Origin: Isoetes taiwanensis
Lineage: Eukaryota; Streptophyta; Lycopodiopsida; Isoetales; Isoetaceae
Direction: 5' to 3'
DNA length: 64,000 bases
Assembly (NCBI GenBank): GCA_021234155.1
Contig: JAJEKV010000075.1
Coordinates: 2,110,001 to 2,174,000, forward strand
Each line of letters starts with the position of its first letter. Positions within the stretch are counted from its first letter, which is position 1. This document shows positions 1-10,737 of this stretch, in pieces. The notes beneath the pieces were generated by a model. That model worked only from the letters and a program-made list of their open reading frames with translations, ran no database searches and had not been told where the DNA came from. Both the position numbers and the translations under genes were made by a program.

Positions 1-34
1 AATTTGAGATTACCATGATTATCTAAAAGATTAG

Positions 35-235
35 ATTTCTAGGGAATGCTACTTTTCGAAGTTTTGAAGTTGAGATTATCATGATTATTTAGGAGATTTA
101 TTTCTTACTAACATCAATTCTTATGGATTAATAAGAATTGAGGAGTTATTTCTAGGGAATGCTACTTTTCGAAGTTTTGAAGTTGAGATTATCATGATTA
201 TTTAGGAGATTTATTTCTTACTAACATCAATTCTT
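35..235. repeat. 88-bp direct duplication at a LINE 5' junction
   Basis: Positions 35-122 recur at 148-235 with no difference that I can see. The 25 bases between the copies contain TAAGAATTG (132-140), the reverse complement of CAATTCTTA (115-123), so 115-140 folds into a 9-bp stem with an 8-base loop. The second copy runs straight into LINE sequence at about 237. A diverged third copy of part of the unit lies at 1-34, and a relative lies near 3120-3215, so the unit belongs to the T-rich block and not to the LINE. It looks like filler copied during LINE insertion. Confidence 0.85.
118..131. repeat. Target-site duplication, left copy
   Basis: The 14 bases TTCTTATGGATTAA recur at 2194-2207, directly after the poly(A) tail of the LINE at 237-2192. 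The left copy is separated from the LINE start by the duplicated filler at 132-235, so the junction is complex. Confidence 0.85.
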
Positions 236-236
236 T

Positions 237-2192
237 GGTAGAGGAGTTCGTCAGGGTTGCCCCTTGGCTCCATTGCTTTTTACAATAGTGGCAGAGGTGC
301 TTTCACAATTATTTTCTAGTGCTGCTGAGGATGATGTGATCAGGGGCCTTCCTATGGAAAATGGCTCTCAAGAAATTATTAATCAGTATGCAGATGATAC
401 CTTTCTATTTTTGAAAGCAGATGCTGATAATCTCCAAAATGCAAAGCTTCTGCTTGACACATTTTCCTTAGCCTCTGGAGTTTTGGTCGGTTGGCAAAAG
501 TGTCCTGCTTTGTGGACTCTAGATGATGAAGTCCCACCATGTGTTCTTGCTTACCCCTGGAAGGTGTTGCCTCATGGGAAGGCAACAAAGCTTCTTGGTA
601 TCCCAGTGGGTATTCATGTTTCAACTTCTGATGCTTGGGATGTTATAATCGAGGGGTTGCGGAGGCACCTTTTTTGGTGGGATACGGCTAAGCTATCTAT
701 GCCTGGAAGGGTAACAGTTGCTAAGCATGTCTTAAGCAACACACATGTCTATATGGCTTCTGCCATTCTTGCTTCCCACTCAAAGTTTCAGGAGATTGTA
801 GGTGTTGTTAGAAACTTTATCTAGGGTGGAAATGAAGCAGGGGTAGTGGTGAAGGTTGCATGGTCTAAGTGTATAAAACCTAAGTCTGCTGGAGGTTTGG
901 GCATGACAGATTTCCATTTGCAGAGTAAGGTTATGATCTCAAAATTCATTTGGCGGCTTCTCGTAGGTAAGGATGATTCTCCTGGTTACTACGGCTTATT
1001 GCACGTGCTCTTACCCATCAGTATCCCTTTTGGTAAAGTCACACTCAAACCTGTTCTTCCATGGAGTTTATTTTATGAGTTGCGGCCTTATCATAATGCT
1101 TCTCCATTCTTAAAGGGATTGTTAGACTCCTAGCACACAGTCAAAACTTTATTTCACATCAGTCCAACTGCTTGTGTACGATTGATCGCACCTTGTTGAT
1201 GGATCCCTCTCGGTAGACAATCAACCACTTTGCTTTTACAAAGGCACCCATTGACTCAAAGACGTTGGAAAAGTCTTTGGAATCTTAACTATTGCAGCAT
1301 GGTATGACTCGAGCCGATTCTTGACATGGGAGGCTTTTCGATTAAAGTTTCTATTGGGGCGATGGGATAGAGTTCTGTGGCAAAAAGTTGCTGATTTTCT
1401 ACAGCCTATTCTGCCACGCCAAGAAGATATTTTGGTATGGGTTTGTCATGAAGAAATTAAGGAGTGCAATCTTGTGAACTCTATGTATCGGGTTGTTGCT
1501 TGATAATCGATATTCTTCCTCCGCCTAATAAGTGGTCTCTTCAACTTCCTCCTCTTCAATGGCGTAAGGTGTGGTCTTGGGCATGGGACAAGCTACTTCA
1601 TCCTAAAGTGGCGCTTCTTTGGTGGCGATTCTTCATAGGTGTCTGCGGGTTAACATGCTTGTCCATAAGTTTAACCCTAGAATATCAAATCAGTGTCCAG
1701 TGTGCAAGCGTGGATCTGAGACCATTGAGCATTGCTTTTTCATGTGTGCACACCTTAGACAGGTATGGGACTGGTTGTATTCCCTTTTTTCAGGTTTCAT
1801 TAACAAGTCAACAACTGCTTTTGGCAATTTACCCAAGTACCTGGACAGAGTTACAAGGCCAGGCTTTTCATCTAGCAGCAGGATGGTTGCTTTGGACTAT
1901 CTGGAAAAGACGAAGATTGGTAATCTTCAAAGGTCTGGATGTGGCAGATAATCGTATTCTTCAAGAAGCTCAAGGTTACATTGTAAAGTCGTATCATTGT
2001 TCTTCACTTGCCCCTCGCAAGAGGCGATTGATTTTTGAGGAGTTTTTGGATGTGCACTCTTATGCTTAGGCAGGTTGCTTCACTCGGTGGGTCTCCGCTT
2101 ATCCGCTGAGATTTTATTCCTGTCTCTGCATTTATACTTGTATTTGACTCTTTGATTGAATAAAGTCTGACGTCCTTCAACAAAAAAAAAAA
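237..2192 (+). mobile_element. 5'-truncated L1-like LINE, copy A
   Basis: This is the 3' part of a non-LTR retrotransposon. It begins inside the RT domain (GRGVRQGCPLAPLLF) and ends in a tail of 11 A after CGTCCTTCAAC. The same tail motif closes the copy at 8.69-10.74 kb, so both belong to one family. Insertion was into the T-rich block, leaving a 14-bp target duplication (118-131 and 2194-2207). Endonuclease and N-terminal RT are missing, as is usual for incomplete target-primed reverse transcription. AATAAAG lies about 20 bases before the tail. Confidence 0.93.
240..2069 (+). pseudogene. LINE ORF2 fragment: RT palm to zf-RVT zinc knuckle
   Basis: ORF2 normally encodes endonuclease plus reverse transcriptase. 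Here 240-824 gives the RT motif B region (RQGCPLAP), the catalytic motif NQYADDTFLF, and the thumb with MPGRVTVAKHVLSN. Next come 846-1133 (VKVAWSKC, GGLGMTDFHLQSKV), 1321-1503, and the zinc-binding tail around 1619-1951 (CPVCKRGSETIEHCFFMC). Stops at 822-824 (TAG) and 1132-1134 (TAG) both sit where sister copies have Trp. A frameshift near 1320 and another near 1620 complete the decay. The YADD is intact, but the gene is not functional. Confidence 0.93.
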
Positions 2193-2193
2193 T

Positions 2194-2207
2194 TTCTTAT
2201 GGATTAA
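2194..2207. repeat. Target-site duplication, right copy
   Basis: This is the right-hand copy of TTCTTATGGATTAA, following the LINE poly(A) tail. Confidence 0.85.
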
Positions 2208-4711
2208 GCTTATTTTGTGTTGCGAGTCTGTTTTAGCGTGGGGTTGCTGGGTAGCAGGAGTTTGATGTGGCTTGAGTACAAGGGGAGTTTCATGTTGCTC
2301 GTGTACAATGTCTCGAGTTGCATGTTTTGGGTTTGTAAGTGTAGTTGTGTTGCAAATTTGAATAAGTTGTGGTGTAGAAAATTGTGGTTGCTTCATTTTC
2401 AGGCATAGGGGTGGTGCTGAATTTCCACTTTGTGCTCATAGTTCCCATTTAAGTCTACATTAGTAGATTATCCTTTTGTCTAGTGGACTACTTCAATTTT
2501 GGCCCAACATGAGCTTGGTTCTTTGTTTGTGGCTTTACTCTTTGCCAAGCTTTGCAGGTCCATCGAAATGCATGTATCAAGTATTTCTAGATTAGCTCAT
2601 CATTTCAAGCATTTTTTGCATGCTCAATTTTGTTTTGTGATGGTTTCTAAAGAGACCCATTTAGCTATTTGCGTTAATGCATTTTTCTTCCTAGTAAGTT
2701 GTTGCCATGGACGGTGTCTATTGTTTCTTTTGAGTTTGTTACAAGGTTTAAGCTGCTAGCTTGTCAGCCATATGGGCTCACGACAACTCTCGCCTTTAGG
2801 AGGCCTTTCAATATGCATCTTTAGGAAGACCCTAATCCTTTCATAATCATTTGTATTAAAGGGCAAATGAGTTTGATTTCCTAGTTTAAAGTTTGTGAGA
2901 GTTATACGATCTATTTTAGTTTTGAATGTTGGTACACATTCAATATCTTTTCGTCAGTATCGTTAGTTTGGGATTTCAATTTTTCATGATATTTGTTTAG
3001 TTTGTAGTTCCTCCCATTCTATTCTTTTCTATGAGTTATAGCCGGAGATAGGCACTTCTATGGTTTCTACGAGGTATTATGGGTGACATTCTAGATAGTT
3101 GAATGCCTTGTGGAATTGTTTTCTAGTAAATGCTAGGTTGGAAAGTATTGAAGTTGGAAGTGTTGAAGTTGATATTATCATGCTAGTTTGGGGTAGTTGC
3201 TTCTTCTAGCAATGTTTCGAGATATCTGATTGGACATGCAACTTGTTGTCGAGGTTCTCAAGATTAGTTTGTGGTGCGAACCTATATAAGTTGTGGATTG
3301 CTAATTGCTAACTTTGTGCCCTTAGTTGCATTATGTCTCTCTAGTGGCTTAGTTAGGTGTAGTGAGTTCTGGCTTTGGAGGTTTATGACCACATATGTTT
3401 ATTTGAGTTATAGTCAATGCAAGTTTAGTTTGGATTGTTTTCTAGCAATATGTCTTCTAACATTGAGGTCGTATTTACTCGTACCTCCCCCGGGAGTTGT
3501 ATGTGTCTTTATATGTCCTTGCCTGTTCATAGGTCCCCACCATTTGCAGTGCGAGTTGACATCATTTAATTATGCCATTGAAGATGTTTGCTTTTTCCAT
3601 TCTATTCCTAGTTTCTTTCCAACTATCAATGTGCATGGTTTGCTCATTTTCTTGTGGGGTTTGATTTGGTCGTTCGATCTAGTGGTTAATTATAACCCCG
3701 CAACTAAGAATGCATAGTCTTGTAGTTACGGCACTTCTATTGAAATGGGAGTCTGTTTTTCCAGTAATTCATAACATTTGGAGTCTTGACAATTCATCTC
3801 GAGGATCTACTTGGTGCAAGTATTCTACATTGTACATCACGCTTTAATCCTTGTGCAGGTTTCGTAGTTGTTTAGATGGCAATATGCTTGAATTTTTAAA
3901 AGTTTTAGAATGTATCTTTTTACAAGCATCTTGAGTTGGTGGTAGTTGTATGGATTTCGTTACTATTTGATTGAGTATGATGTATCTAGTTGAGCTTATC
4001 TGAAACTACTAATCCAAGATTACTATATATTATAGTTGTAAAGTTTGCTATAGATCATGGGCTGACAAGGGAGGTTTAACAATTGCCTTATGTTTTGGGT
4101 GGGACATCAGATGTAGAGGGTCGCTATAGTGCGTGTTGACCATGCCGTGGACTTAGTTTAGATTTGAATCATTGACCTTTGTGCCTAGATATGCTGGGCT
4201 TTCTAGGTGCTTATGTCCTTAGAGAGTCTAAATTTGCATCAATGGCCCTTATGCCTAGATATGTTATGCTTTTCTGGTTGCAGTAATCTTGTCTTGTTTG
4301 CTATCCTTCTAGCTCTTCTATTAGCTCCCTTGATTAGGTTTTGTATTACTCCCTTGTTTTTCCTTGTTGTGTTTGTTCTCCTCTCTCTCTTCTCCTTTTA
4401 TAGTTTTTTTCCTGCGTCATGATCTTTTCTAGTTTGTTGTTCCTTTCCTTGCACTTTTATTTCATTTTTGTGAGATGCTCTAGGATTGGTTCTTTTCAGC
4501 AAGTTCTGAGTTGTTAAGCTTAGGATAGTTTATGTTAGCAGCTTAGCAGGGTATCGTAGCATTCTTTTTAGTAGTCTTGGCAGTTTGGATATGCCCTGGT
4601 CTCTTGCTTCCATCGCCTGCTCATTTTCTTTGTCGTTCTCGTTCTTGAGTGGTGACATTGTACCCTTAATTCGCTTAGACATTTAGTTTCCTGTTTTTCT
4701 GCCTCTATTTT
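2208..4711. other. T-rich, A-poor non-coding block
   Basis: I see no credible gene. The plus strand is strongly skewed; for example 3301-3360 has 26 T and 10 A. The open frames here (up to 148 codons, 3271-3717) are Leu/Phe/Cys/Val-rich in the way T-rich sequence produces by chance. The stretch 3115-3215 is a diverged relative of the repeat at 35-235, so 1-236 and 2208-5505 were one block before the LINE inserted. It may be a large non-autonomous retroelement, but no LTRs or primer-binding site are visible. Confidence 0.5.
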
Positions 4712-5505
4712 CAGCATGTTGTTTCGTTGTGTTGGTTGAGTGCAACTAGACTCTAGAAGTGCGATTTATCTGCGGTTTGAGATTAGCAGATAAATCCACT
4801 TCTTGAGGCTAGTTGAGAGAGTTTTTCTTGGAGTATTTATAGCCTTGTTGCATTCCTCTCAATTTCATCAGCCGTCTTTGAGCCTTCCCCTTTGTGGTCG
4901 CTTGCCCCATCCCCCCCCGGTTTAGTTTTAGCCCTGCATTATAACCTTGTGTTATTGAAGTTTTCTTGTAGTCAATGTCTTAGTTTTTTCATGTTGATTG
5001 ACTCATTGTTTGACTTCTTGATCTTGCGATGCCAAGCATTGTTGATGGGGCAACTCTTATGGCTTGAATGTTGGGATTTAAGTGGGGACGATGTTGAGGG
5101 CCCTTGTGCCATGGTGATGGGCCCTCGTGTGCCAAAGATATGGTGGTCTTTGTGCCAAGATTGGGGTCCTCGTACCAGGGATTTCTTTGTTCGTTTTGCA
5201 GATTTGCTCAAAGATGGATGTGGAAACGTCCTTTGCGAGTTTTGAGAGAATCTTGGCATGTTGGGGTCGTGTTGGACATTAGCAAGGGAGGCCTATAAAT
5301 CTTTATGAACTTATTTTGAGTTTTGAATCCTTTGTGGTATTTTGACGCCTTTTGTATGCCCAAAAAGGCCGGTGTGCATGAGGGTTTATTAGAAGTGAAA
5401 AATTATTGGACTAATATTTTGGAAATAAAGGGGAGGGCCACATGGCTCATTCATTCATTCATGTTGTTTCGTTGTGTTGGTTGAGTGCAACTAGGCTCTA
5501 GAATA
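4712..5505 (+). repeat. Dispersed repeat with hairpin, TATA-like box and CATG...CTCTAG ends (copy 1)
   Basis: A motif of about 45 bp (CATGTTGTTTCG to CAACTAGACTCTAG) at 4714-4757 recurs at 5461-5502. Just after the first copy lies an 11-bp perfect stem, GATTTATCTGC (4763-4773) and GCAGATAAATC (4786-4796), and then TATTTATAG near 4835. The body contains GTGCCA-rich degenerate repeats. Near the end are GGAAATAAAG and a (TCAT)n stretch. The same architecture recurs at 22984-24309, and the hairpin module alone recurs at 17940-18099. No protein is encoded. It resembles a non-autonomous mobile element, but the class is unknown. Confidence 0.6.
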
Positions 5506-6279
5506 TATAGACAGTCCACCATTCTTGCCTTCAAATTTTGATGGTCAAAGTTTATTAGAATAGGTAATAAGGGGATGAGCCACCATGTCCGTTCTCAGTT
5601 GTAACACAATTCAGCTGATTTTATAACACCAGTGTCAAAAGGTCAATAATTTAGAGCTTTACTTCAGTCTATGTAAATAAGTTGCATGTTAATCATATCC
5701 AGATGCTATATTTCAATTAATCAACACATGCGAGGTCCTCAAAGCTACCCGACTGCCTAGCCTTCTTCCCAACCCTGCAGTTCTACTAGTTTTGATGTAT
5801 CTTTTCTTTAGGGATCTCTCCTCGTTTGTTCATAGCTTCTCTTTGTATTTGCGCCATGGCGATCCACTGTGCCAAATGGACTCTTTCATCGCACTAGTTC
5901 CATTGAATTGCATTCATCTCTTAAACCAATGGGCCACGATGGTGGCATCCTCTTCTTAGGGGGTGCTCACCTTTTTTAAAGGGGATCTTTTTCTTTTATT
6001 TCCTTGGCTTTAATTTTATATGCTAAATTCCCTTTCTTTTAAACCTTATCCTCTATTTTTACCTAAAGTCTTTTCTTTAGCTAAATATTTTTTAGGTTAT
6101 GTTGTATTTCAAAATGGCTAGAGGATTAAAAACCTTTATTTGAATTGTGACTTTTTAGAAGCCTTTGAATTGTGATTTAACATATATTTTTTAGATGTCT
6201 TTTCATGCGAATGTTGAGCCTTTATCTATTGTCTCCTTGCATGTAATTGGTTCTATTTGCGTTTGGACATTGGTGCCTA
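5506..6279. other. Intergenic sequence, no feature recognised
   Basis: This is unique-looking AT-rich sequence between the hairpin repeat and the poly(T) that marks the 3' end of the minus-strand LINE. I see no ORF, RNA gene or clear repeat. Confidence 0.5.
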
Positions 6280-8690
6280 TTTTTTTTTTTTTTTTTTTTT
6301 GAAGAACTGAGATACTTATATTAAAAGAATGGCAATGATACAAGATGAGTAGTGAGGAAAAAGAGAGCCCCAAAGGGATAAAGACACCTCAGAACTTCAT
6401 ACTAAAAAACTAGTGCGTAAACTTCCAATCACCTCTAGTAATCACTGTACAAACTCCCCATTTGCATTTACAATGTGCAAAATATCTCGCGAGATGCAAA
6501 ACTTTGTCTTCTCTGGGCCAGTAAACACAAGAAAACTCTGGAATAGCTTATGTCTGAGTCGTGGAACTAGAGAGGCTGAAGGTTGCTGAATCCCTTGAAA
6601 AATCCATAGAAGACGCCATTTCCAAATCAACCAAACCAACGATGCCTTACACAAATGGAAAGCCTGCTTCTTAGGAGAGGACCATGAAGCTGGAAACACA
6701 TGAAGAAGTATCTTCTGGCTACACATTCTGATCCGGAACAATGCTCTGACCCAATCCCATGCAGCTTGCAAATGTGGGCACGACTAGACAATGTTCAATG
6801 GACTCTCGATGAGAGCCACAGCAAGGGCAAAGAAAACTCATAGCTGGCTTAAATCTATGCACAAGAACATTTACCCTAATGCAACGGTGCACCACTTGCC
6901 ACAAGCGAACCCTAACCTTTGGTGGGGGGAGAGAGTTCCAAGTCCATGTCCAAATGGAGCGCCAACATGAAACCCTGAAGCTTCAGCGCCCACTTGTCAG
7001 AAATAGGTAAAGTATCATGAATAACCAACGTCCGGTAACAAGAACGAACAAAACATGACTCATCGACCCCCCAATGAACCTTCCAAATCTGAAAGACCAC
7101 CCTTCCCTGGAGGAGAACGGGAATATGCAGTGGAATGCAGGAGGCCACTTGCTGCCAGATAGCTCGATCACTGCTCTTAAGCCGAAAGCGGGCCTGAAAA
7201 AACTCCCAAGGAGCCAGTTGGCTATGCCAATACCAATCCTCTAAGGTGGAGACTGCAGCCCGAGTCCAACGGGCCTGCGTTCGAGCATGCAAGCTGACAA
7301 CCAAAGGCAAGTATGTCGGAGGCAAAGGAACCCGCAAAAAAGGAGGTGTGATGAAATACTGATGCATAATCTACCTGAAAAAGCACTCGCACATGCTCCC
7401 AGGCCCGCAGTACACCCTTGAGAAAAGGTGACGCGTGTGGGAACGACCTCAAACCGTAAAGAAAGGCCCAAGGCAACTTCACATGGACAGATGGCTTGTG
7501 AAAAGCCACACAATTCTTGAGGGACTGTAAAAGCAATGCTGCACCTGGAGAGAACACCTCTTCATGAATAATATTCCAAACAAACTTGGAGACTAGCACC
7601 TTAGAATGCAAAGCCAAATCTAGGATTGCCAAACCCCCATCCTCTCGAGGGCGGAGGCACTTCCACCAGGCTACTTTAACCATTGCTCCTTCTGCATCCC
7701 CTCCCCAAACAAAGTTTCGGACTGTTCTATCCAATTCCTGAACCTTGCATTATGGAGCTAACATAACAGACGCTGTGTATATGTGGGTGCTACAAAGCAC
7801 TGACTTAGCTACAGTAATCCTGCCGGCCATCGACAAGACTTCATCTGTCAAGAAGCGGGTGTTCAGACGAAACACTGTTCTGGAGGGTTTGGGGGTAGAA
7901 GTATTCTGGCTACACAACAATTGAGGATAATGATCTGAAATGGAGGTGGAAAGAATGTTGTTCCTATGCAGAGAGGGTACTTCATCCAATGTGCGAGGGG
8001 AGGCATAACATCTATCATGCCTGGCATAGGCCCGCCCCGCCCCGATCTGCCTATTGCACCATGTGAAAGACAAATCTCCTTCCACCTCTACCATAGCCAA
8101 ATCCTGCAACAATCTAGACCATTGGTCCCTCTCAAAACCCTGCACAATCTGTGCACCAGGGCCGAAGCGATCCTCTGCCTGCTCTACCATATTAAAGTCT
8201 CCTAGTAGCAACTAGGCTACTTGCAAACCACCAAGATTCCTTATCTTGTTTCTTATTGTGGCCCATAGAGCACCTCTCTGAGATGGTTGGTTTGAGGCAT
8301 AGACATTCACAATCCCCCATTCATGTCCTCCCTCAAGCCACTTAATAGTTGCCCAATGACCATACTTATCTGCTGCGGAGTACGTAACATTAACATTCAT
8401 TTTTCAAGCAATAAGGGTACCCCCACTAGACCGCCTCAAGGAAGAGGCAATGGATGCAAAATGTCTTCCAACCATATCCATTAATTGTGTCATATCTCCC
8501 ATGTGGCACTTATGCTCCTGAATACAAACAGTATCAGGATGAAGCTGACGAAGCGCCAAAGAAACTCTAGCCCTCTTACTACTAGAGGACCGCACCCCCC
8601 TCACATTCCAACTGAGAATTGTCCTATTCATCCTACAACAGTCTTGTTCTTCCTCTCACGAGGGGGCGAAACCCGCGGGCCTTCTAGAGC
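6280..8690 (-). mobile_element. L1-like LINE, copy B, with internal deletion
   Basis: This is a minus-strand non-LTR element. The poly(T) at 6280-6300 is its poly(A) tail. Reading leftwards from about 8640 it has the endonuclease start, the endonuclease core, the RT thumb, the connection region and the zinc knuckle. The catalytic RT palm is missing: the frame passes from the endonuclease end (TVFRLNTRFLTDE) directly into the RT thumb (SMAGRITVAKS) near 7830. It lies head-to-head with copy C, and I found no convincing target duplication. It could not have moved itself after the deletion. Confidence 0.9.
6442..8631 (-). pseudogene. LINE ORF2: endonuclease fused to RT C-terminus, RT core deleted
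   Basis: The start at 8631 gives MNRTILSWNVRGVR, the classic beginning of plant LINE ORF2, with an upstream in-frame stop. Endonuclease motifs follow: QEHKCHMGD (8404-8631), NVYASNQ (8212-8400) and LLGDFNMVE then ISDHYPQLL (7750-8211). Next is the deletion junction, then SMAGRITVAKSVLCSTHIYTAS. A TAA at 7750-7752 stands where relatives have CAA (APQ), and the frame continues as LDRTVRNFVWGG (7222-7734). The zf-RVT part is at 6719-6904 (CPCCGSHRESIEHC), in a different frame from 6442-6771. The frameshifts and stop make it a pseudogene. Confidence 0.9.
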
Positions 8691-10737
8691 TAATGGATGC
8701 CTGGTCCTCTACATTTTCTCATCTTCGAGGTATGTCTAAGGTTATTGACGCTTTGGCAGCAGTTAAATCCTTTGCTAAGCAATGGGGACGTAGGAATGCT
8801 CAAGCAACTAGAGGCCGGCTACTAGCTTTGTATATGGAGCTTCAAATGTGTCGTAGCATTGAGTCTATACAGGCAACTCAAGCTCGCGTTAGGGCCAGTT
8901 TGGATTGGTTTAAATTGGAAGATAGGTGCTCTCACTTCTTCTTTAGGGCGGCAAAGTGAAGACATGTGTCAAGCTCCATATCTTCGCTACTTCTACCTGA
9001 TGGCTCTGAAATTTCTGATGCTGCACAGTTGAAGCAGTTTCTTTTTTATCATTTTTCTGCTTTTTTTGCTGATCACAAGAGGACATGCAGGAGGTAGTTT
9101 TATCTAAGATCCGTCCTATTTTTTCCCCACAGCAGCATGTTTAGTTGGAATCATGTATTACTATGGATGACTTGCATTCTGCTGTAGACCCTTTAAAGAA
9201 GAATAAGTGCCCAGGCTTGGATGGTTTTCTGCGAGTTTTTCAAGCATATTGGAAATGGCTTGGTGATGATGTCTTCAATGCTTTCTCAGAGTTTCGCCGG
9301 TTCAGAAGCTTGGATAAGATCATGAACACTAGTTGCATTTCCCATATCCCTAAGTGCAAAGAGCCTAAGACCATCTCGGATTGGCGCCTTATAACTTTGC
9401 TATCTATGGCGTACAAGACCTTTGCTAAGGCCTTGGCAGAGAAAGTGAGGGATATCTTGGCAGAATCTATATTCTTCATACAATCATGTTTTTTACGTAA
9501 GCGCTGTATTCTTGATAATGTGGCCGCAGCTTATGAGGGGATGTATTGGGCGCGCCTAAATGGTCAGCACATTGTATATCTCAAATTGGATTTTGCTAAA
9601 GTCTATGAAAGTATAGATTGGAACTTTCTGCAAAAATGCCTTCTGGCATTGGGATTTGGGGAGTTGTTTACCAGAGATGTTATGAAGCTCCATCTTTCTG
9701 CTAGGTCTACTGTGCTTTTTTAGGGAGAACCATCGATTGTGGTTCCTGTTGGTAGAGGAGTTCGACAGGGATGTCCCCTTGCCCCATTATTGTTCACTAT
9801 TGTGGCAGAGGTATTGTCCCAAGATGGCGTAATTCAGGGATTATGGAGGATGGATCTCAAGAAGTGTGTAATCAATGTGCCGATGATACATTTCTCTTTC
9901 TAATGTACCGAGGATGTTCATCTTCAGAATTGTAAGCTTTGCTAGACTCTTTCTCACGGCATCGGGGGTTCTTGTTGGGTGGCTAAAGTGCTCGCTTTAT
10001 GGACCTTGGATGTGGATGTTCCTCCCTATGTTTTTACGAGTATCAGGTGGAAAGTGCTTCCTCAAGGGAAGGCCACTAAACTCTTTGGCATTCCTGTGGG
10101 GTATACATATCTCTACTTCAGATGCATGGGATGTTATAGTGGAAGGCCTGCATAAGCATCTTTTTTGGTGGAATACAGCTAAGCTTTCTCTGGCAGGGAG
10201 GATAATAGTTGCTAAGCAGGTTCTTAGCAACACTCACATGTATATGGCATATGTTGTGCTTGCCTCACAAACAAAGTTCAAGAGGTTGTTGCAATTGTCC
10301 GTAACTTCATTTGGGCAGGTACTGAGATAGGTAAGTTGTGAAGGTCGCTTGATCCACATGTATCAAACCAAGGTTTGCTAGAGGTCTAGGTATGATTGAT
10401 TTTCATTTACAGAGTAAAATTATGGTATCTAAGTTCATTTGTCGCTACTTGGTGGGCATGGTACATTCGCCGGAATGAGGTTGGTTGCGCAAGCACTTGA
10501 GCAATGTATTCCTTTTGGGAAACTGGCACTTATGGCAGTTCTTTCTTGGTGTCTCTTTTATAAGCTTTGTCCATATCCGAACGCTTCCCCCTTCTTGAAG
10601 GGACTGCTTGATTCTTGAGAGACGGTTTGTGTGCTATTTAAGATTAATCCAGGTGTGTGTGCACAGGTAGGTTCTTCGTGTTAGTGGATTCCTTTGGATA
10701 ATCACATAAGAGTTTGTCGTCCTTCAAAAAAAAAAAG
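8691..10737 (+). mobile_element. L1-like LINE, copy C, 5'-truncated
   Basis: The plus-strand element starts in the linker between endonuclease and RT and ends in a poly(A) run after GTCGTCCTTCAA, the same 3' end as copy A. It is the most complete RT of this family in the window. The left edge abuts the 5' end of copy B, so one of the two probably inserted beside or into the other. I could not settle the exact boundary (about 8640-8695) or a target duplication. Confidence 0.9.
8693..10620 (+). pseudogene. LINE ORF2: linker, reverse transcriptase and thumb, broken
   Basis: The linker (8693-8959: SSTFSHLRG, LEDRCSHFFFRAAK) leads to RT fingers and palm (9145-9723): KKNKCPGLDGF, ISDWRLITLL, and motif A KLDFAKVYESIDW with Glu in place of the usual second Asp. 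Motif C appears near 9880 as CADDTFLF, with Cys for Tyr. The thumb is at 9914-10330 (LAGRIIVAKQVLSNTHMY). Stops lie at 8957-8959 (TGA, expected CGA), 9142-9144 and 9721-9723 (TAG, expected CAG), and 10616-10618 (TGA, expected TGG). Several frame changes follow 9730. No zinc-knuckle tail remains. Confidence 0.9.

Noticed and set aside
3271-3717. 148-codon plus-strand frame rich in Leu, Cys, Phe and Val
   Set aside because: Composition follows the T-rich strand, no motif or homologue is apparent, and there is no supporting codon pattern.
8640-8695. Twin-priming inversion joining LINE copies B and C into one insertion
   Set aside because: Both copies have their own complete 3' end with poly(A), which a single inverted insertion would not give.
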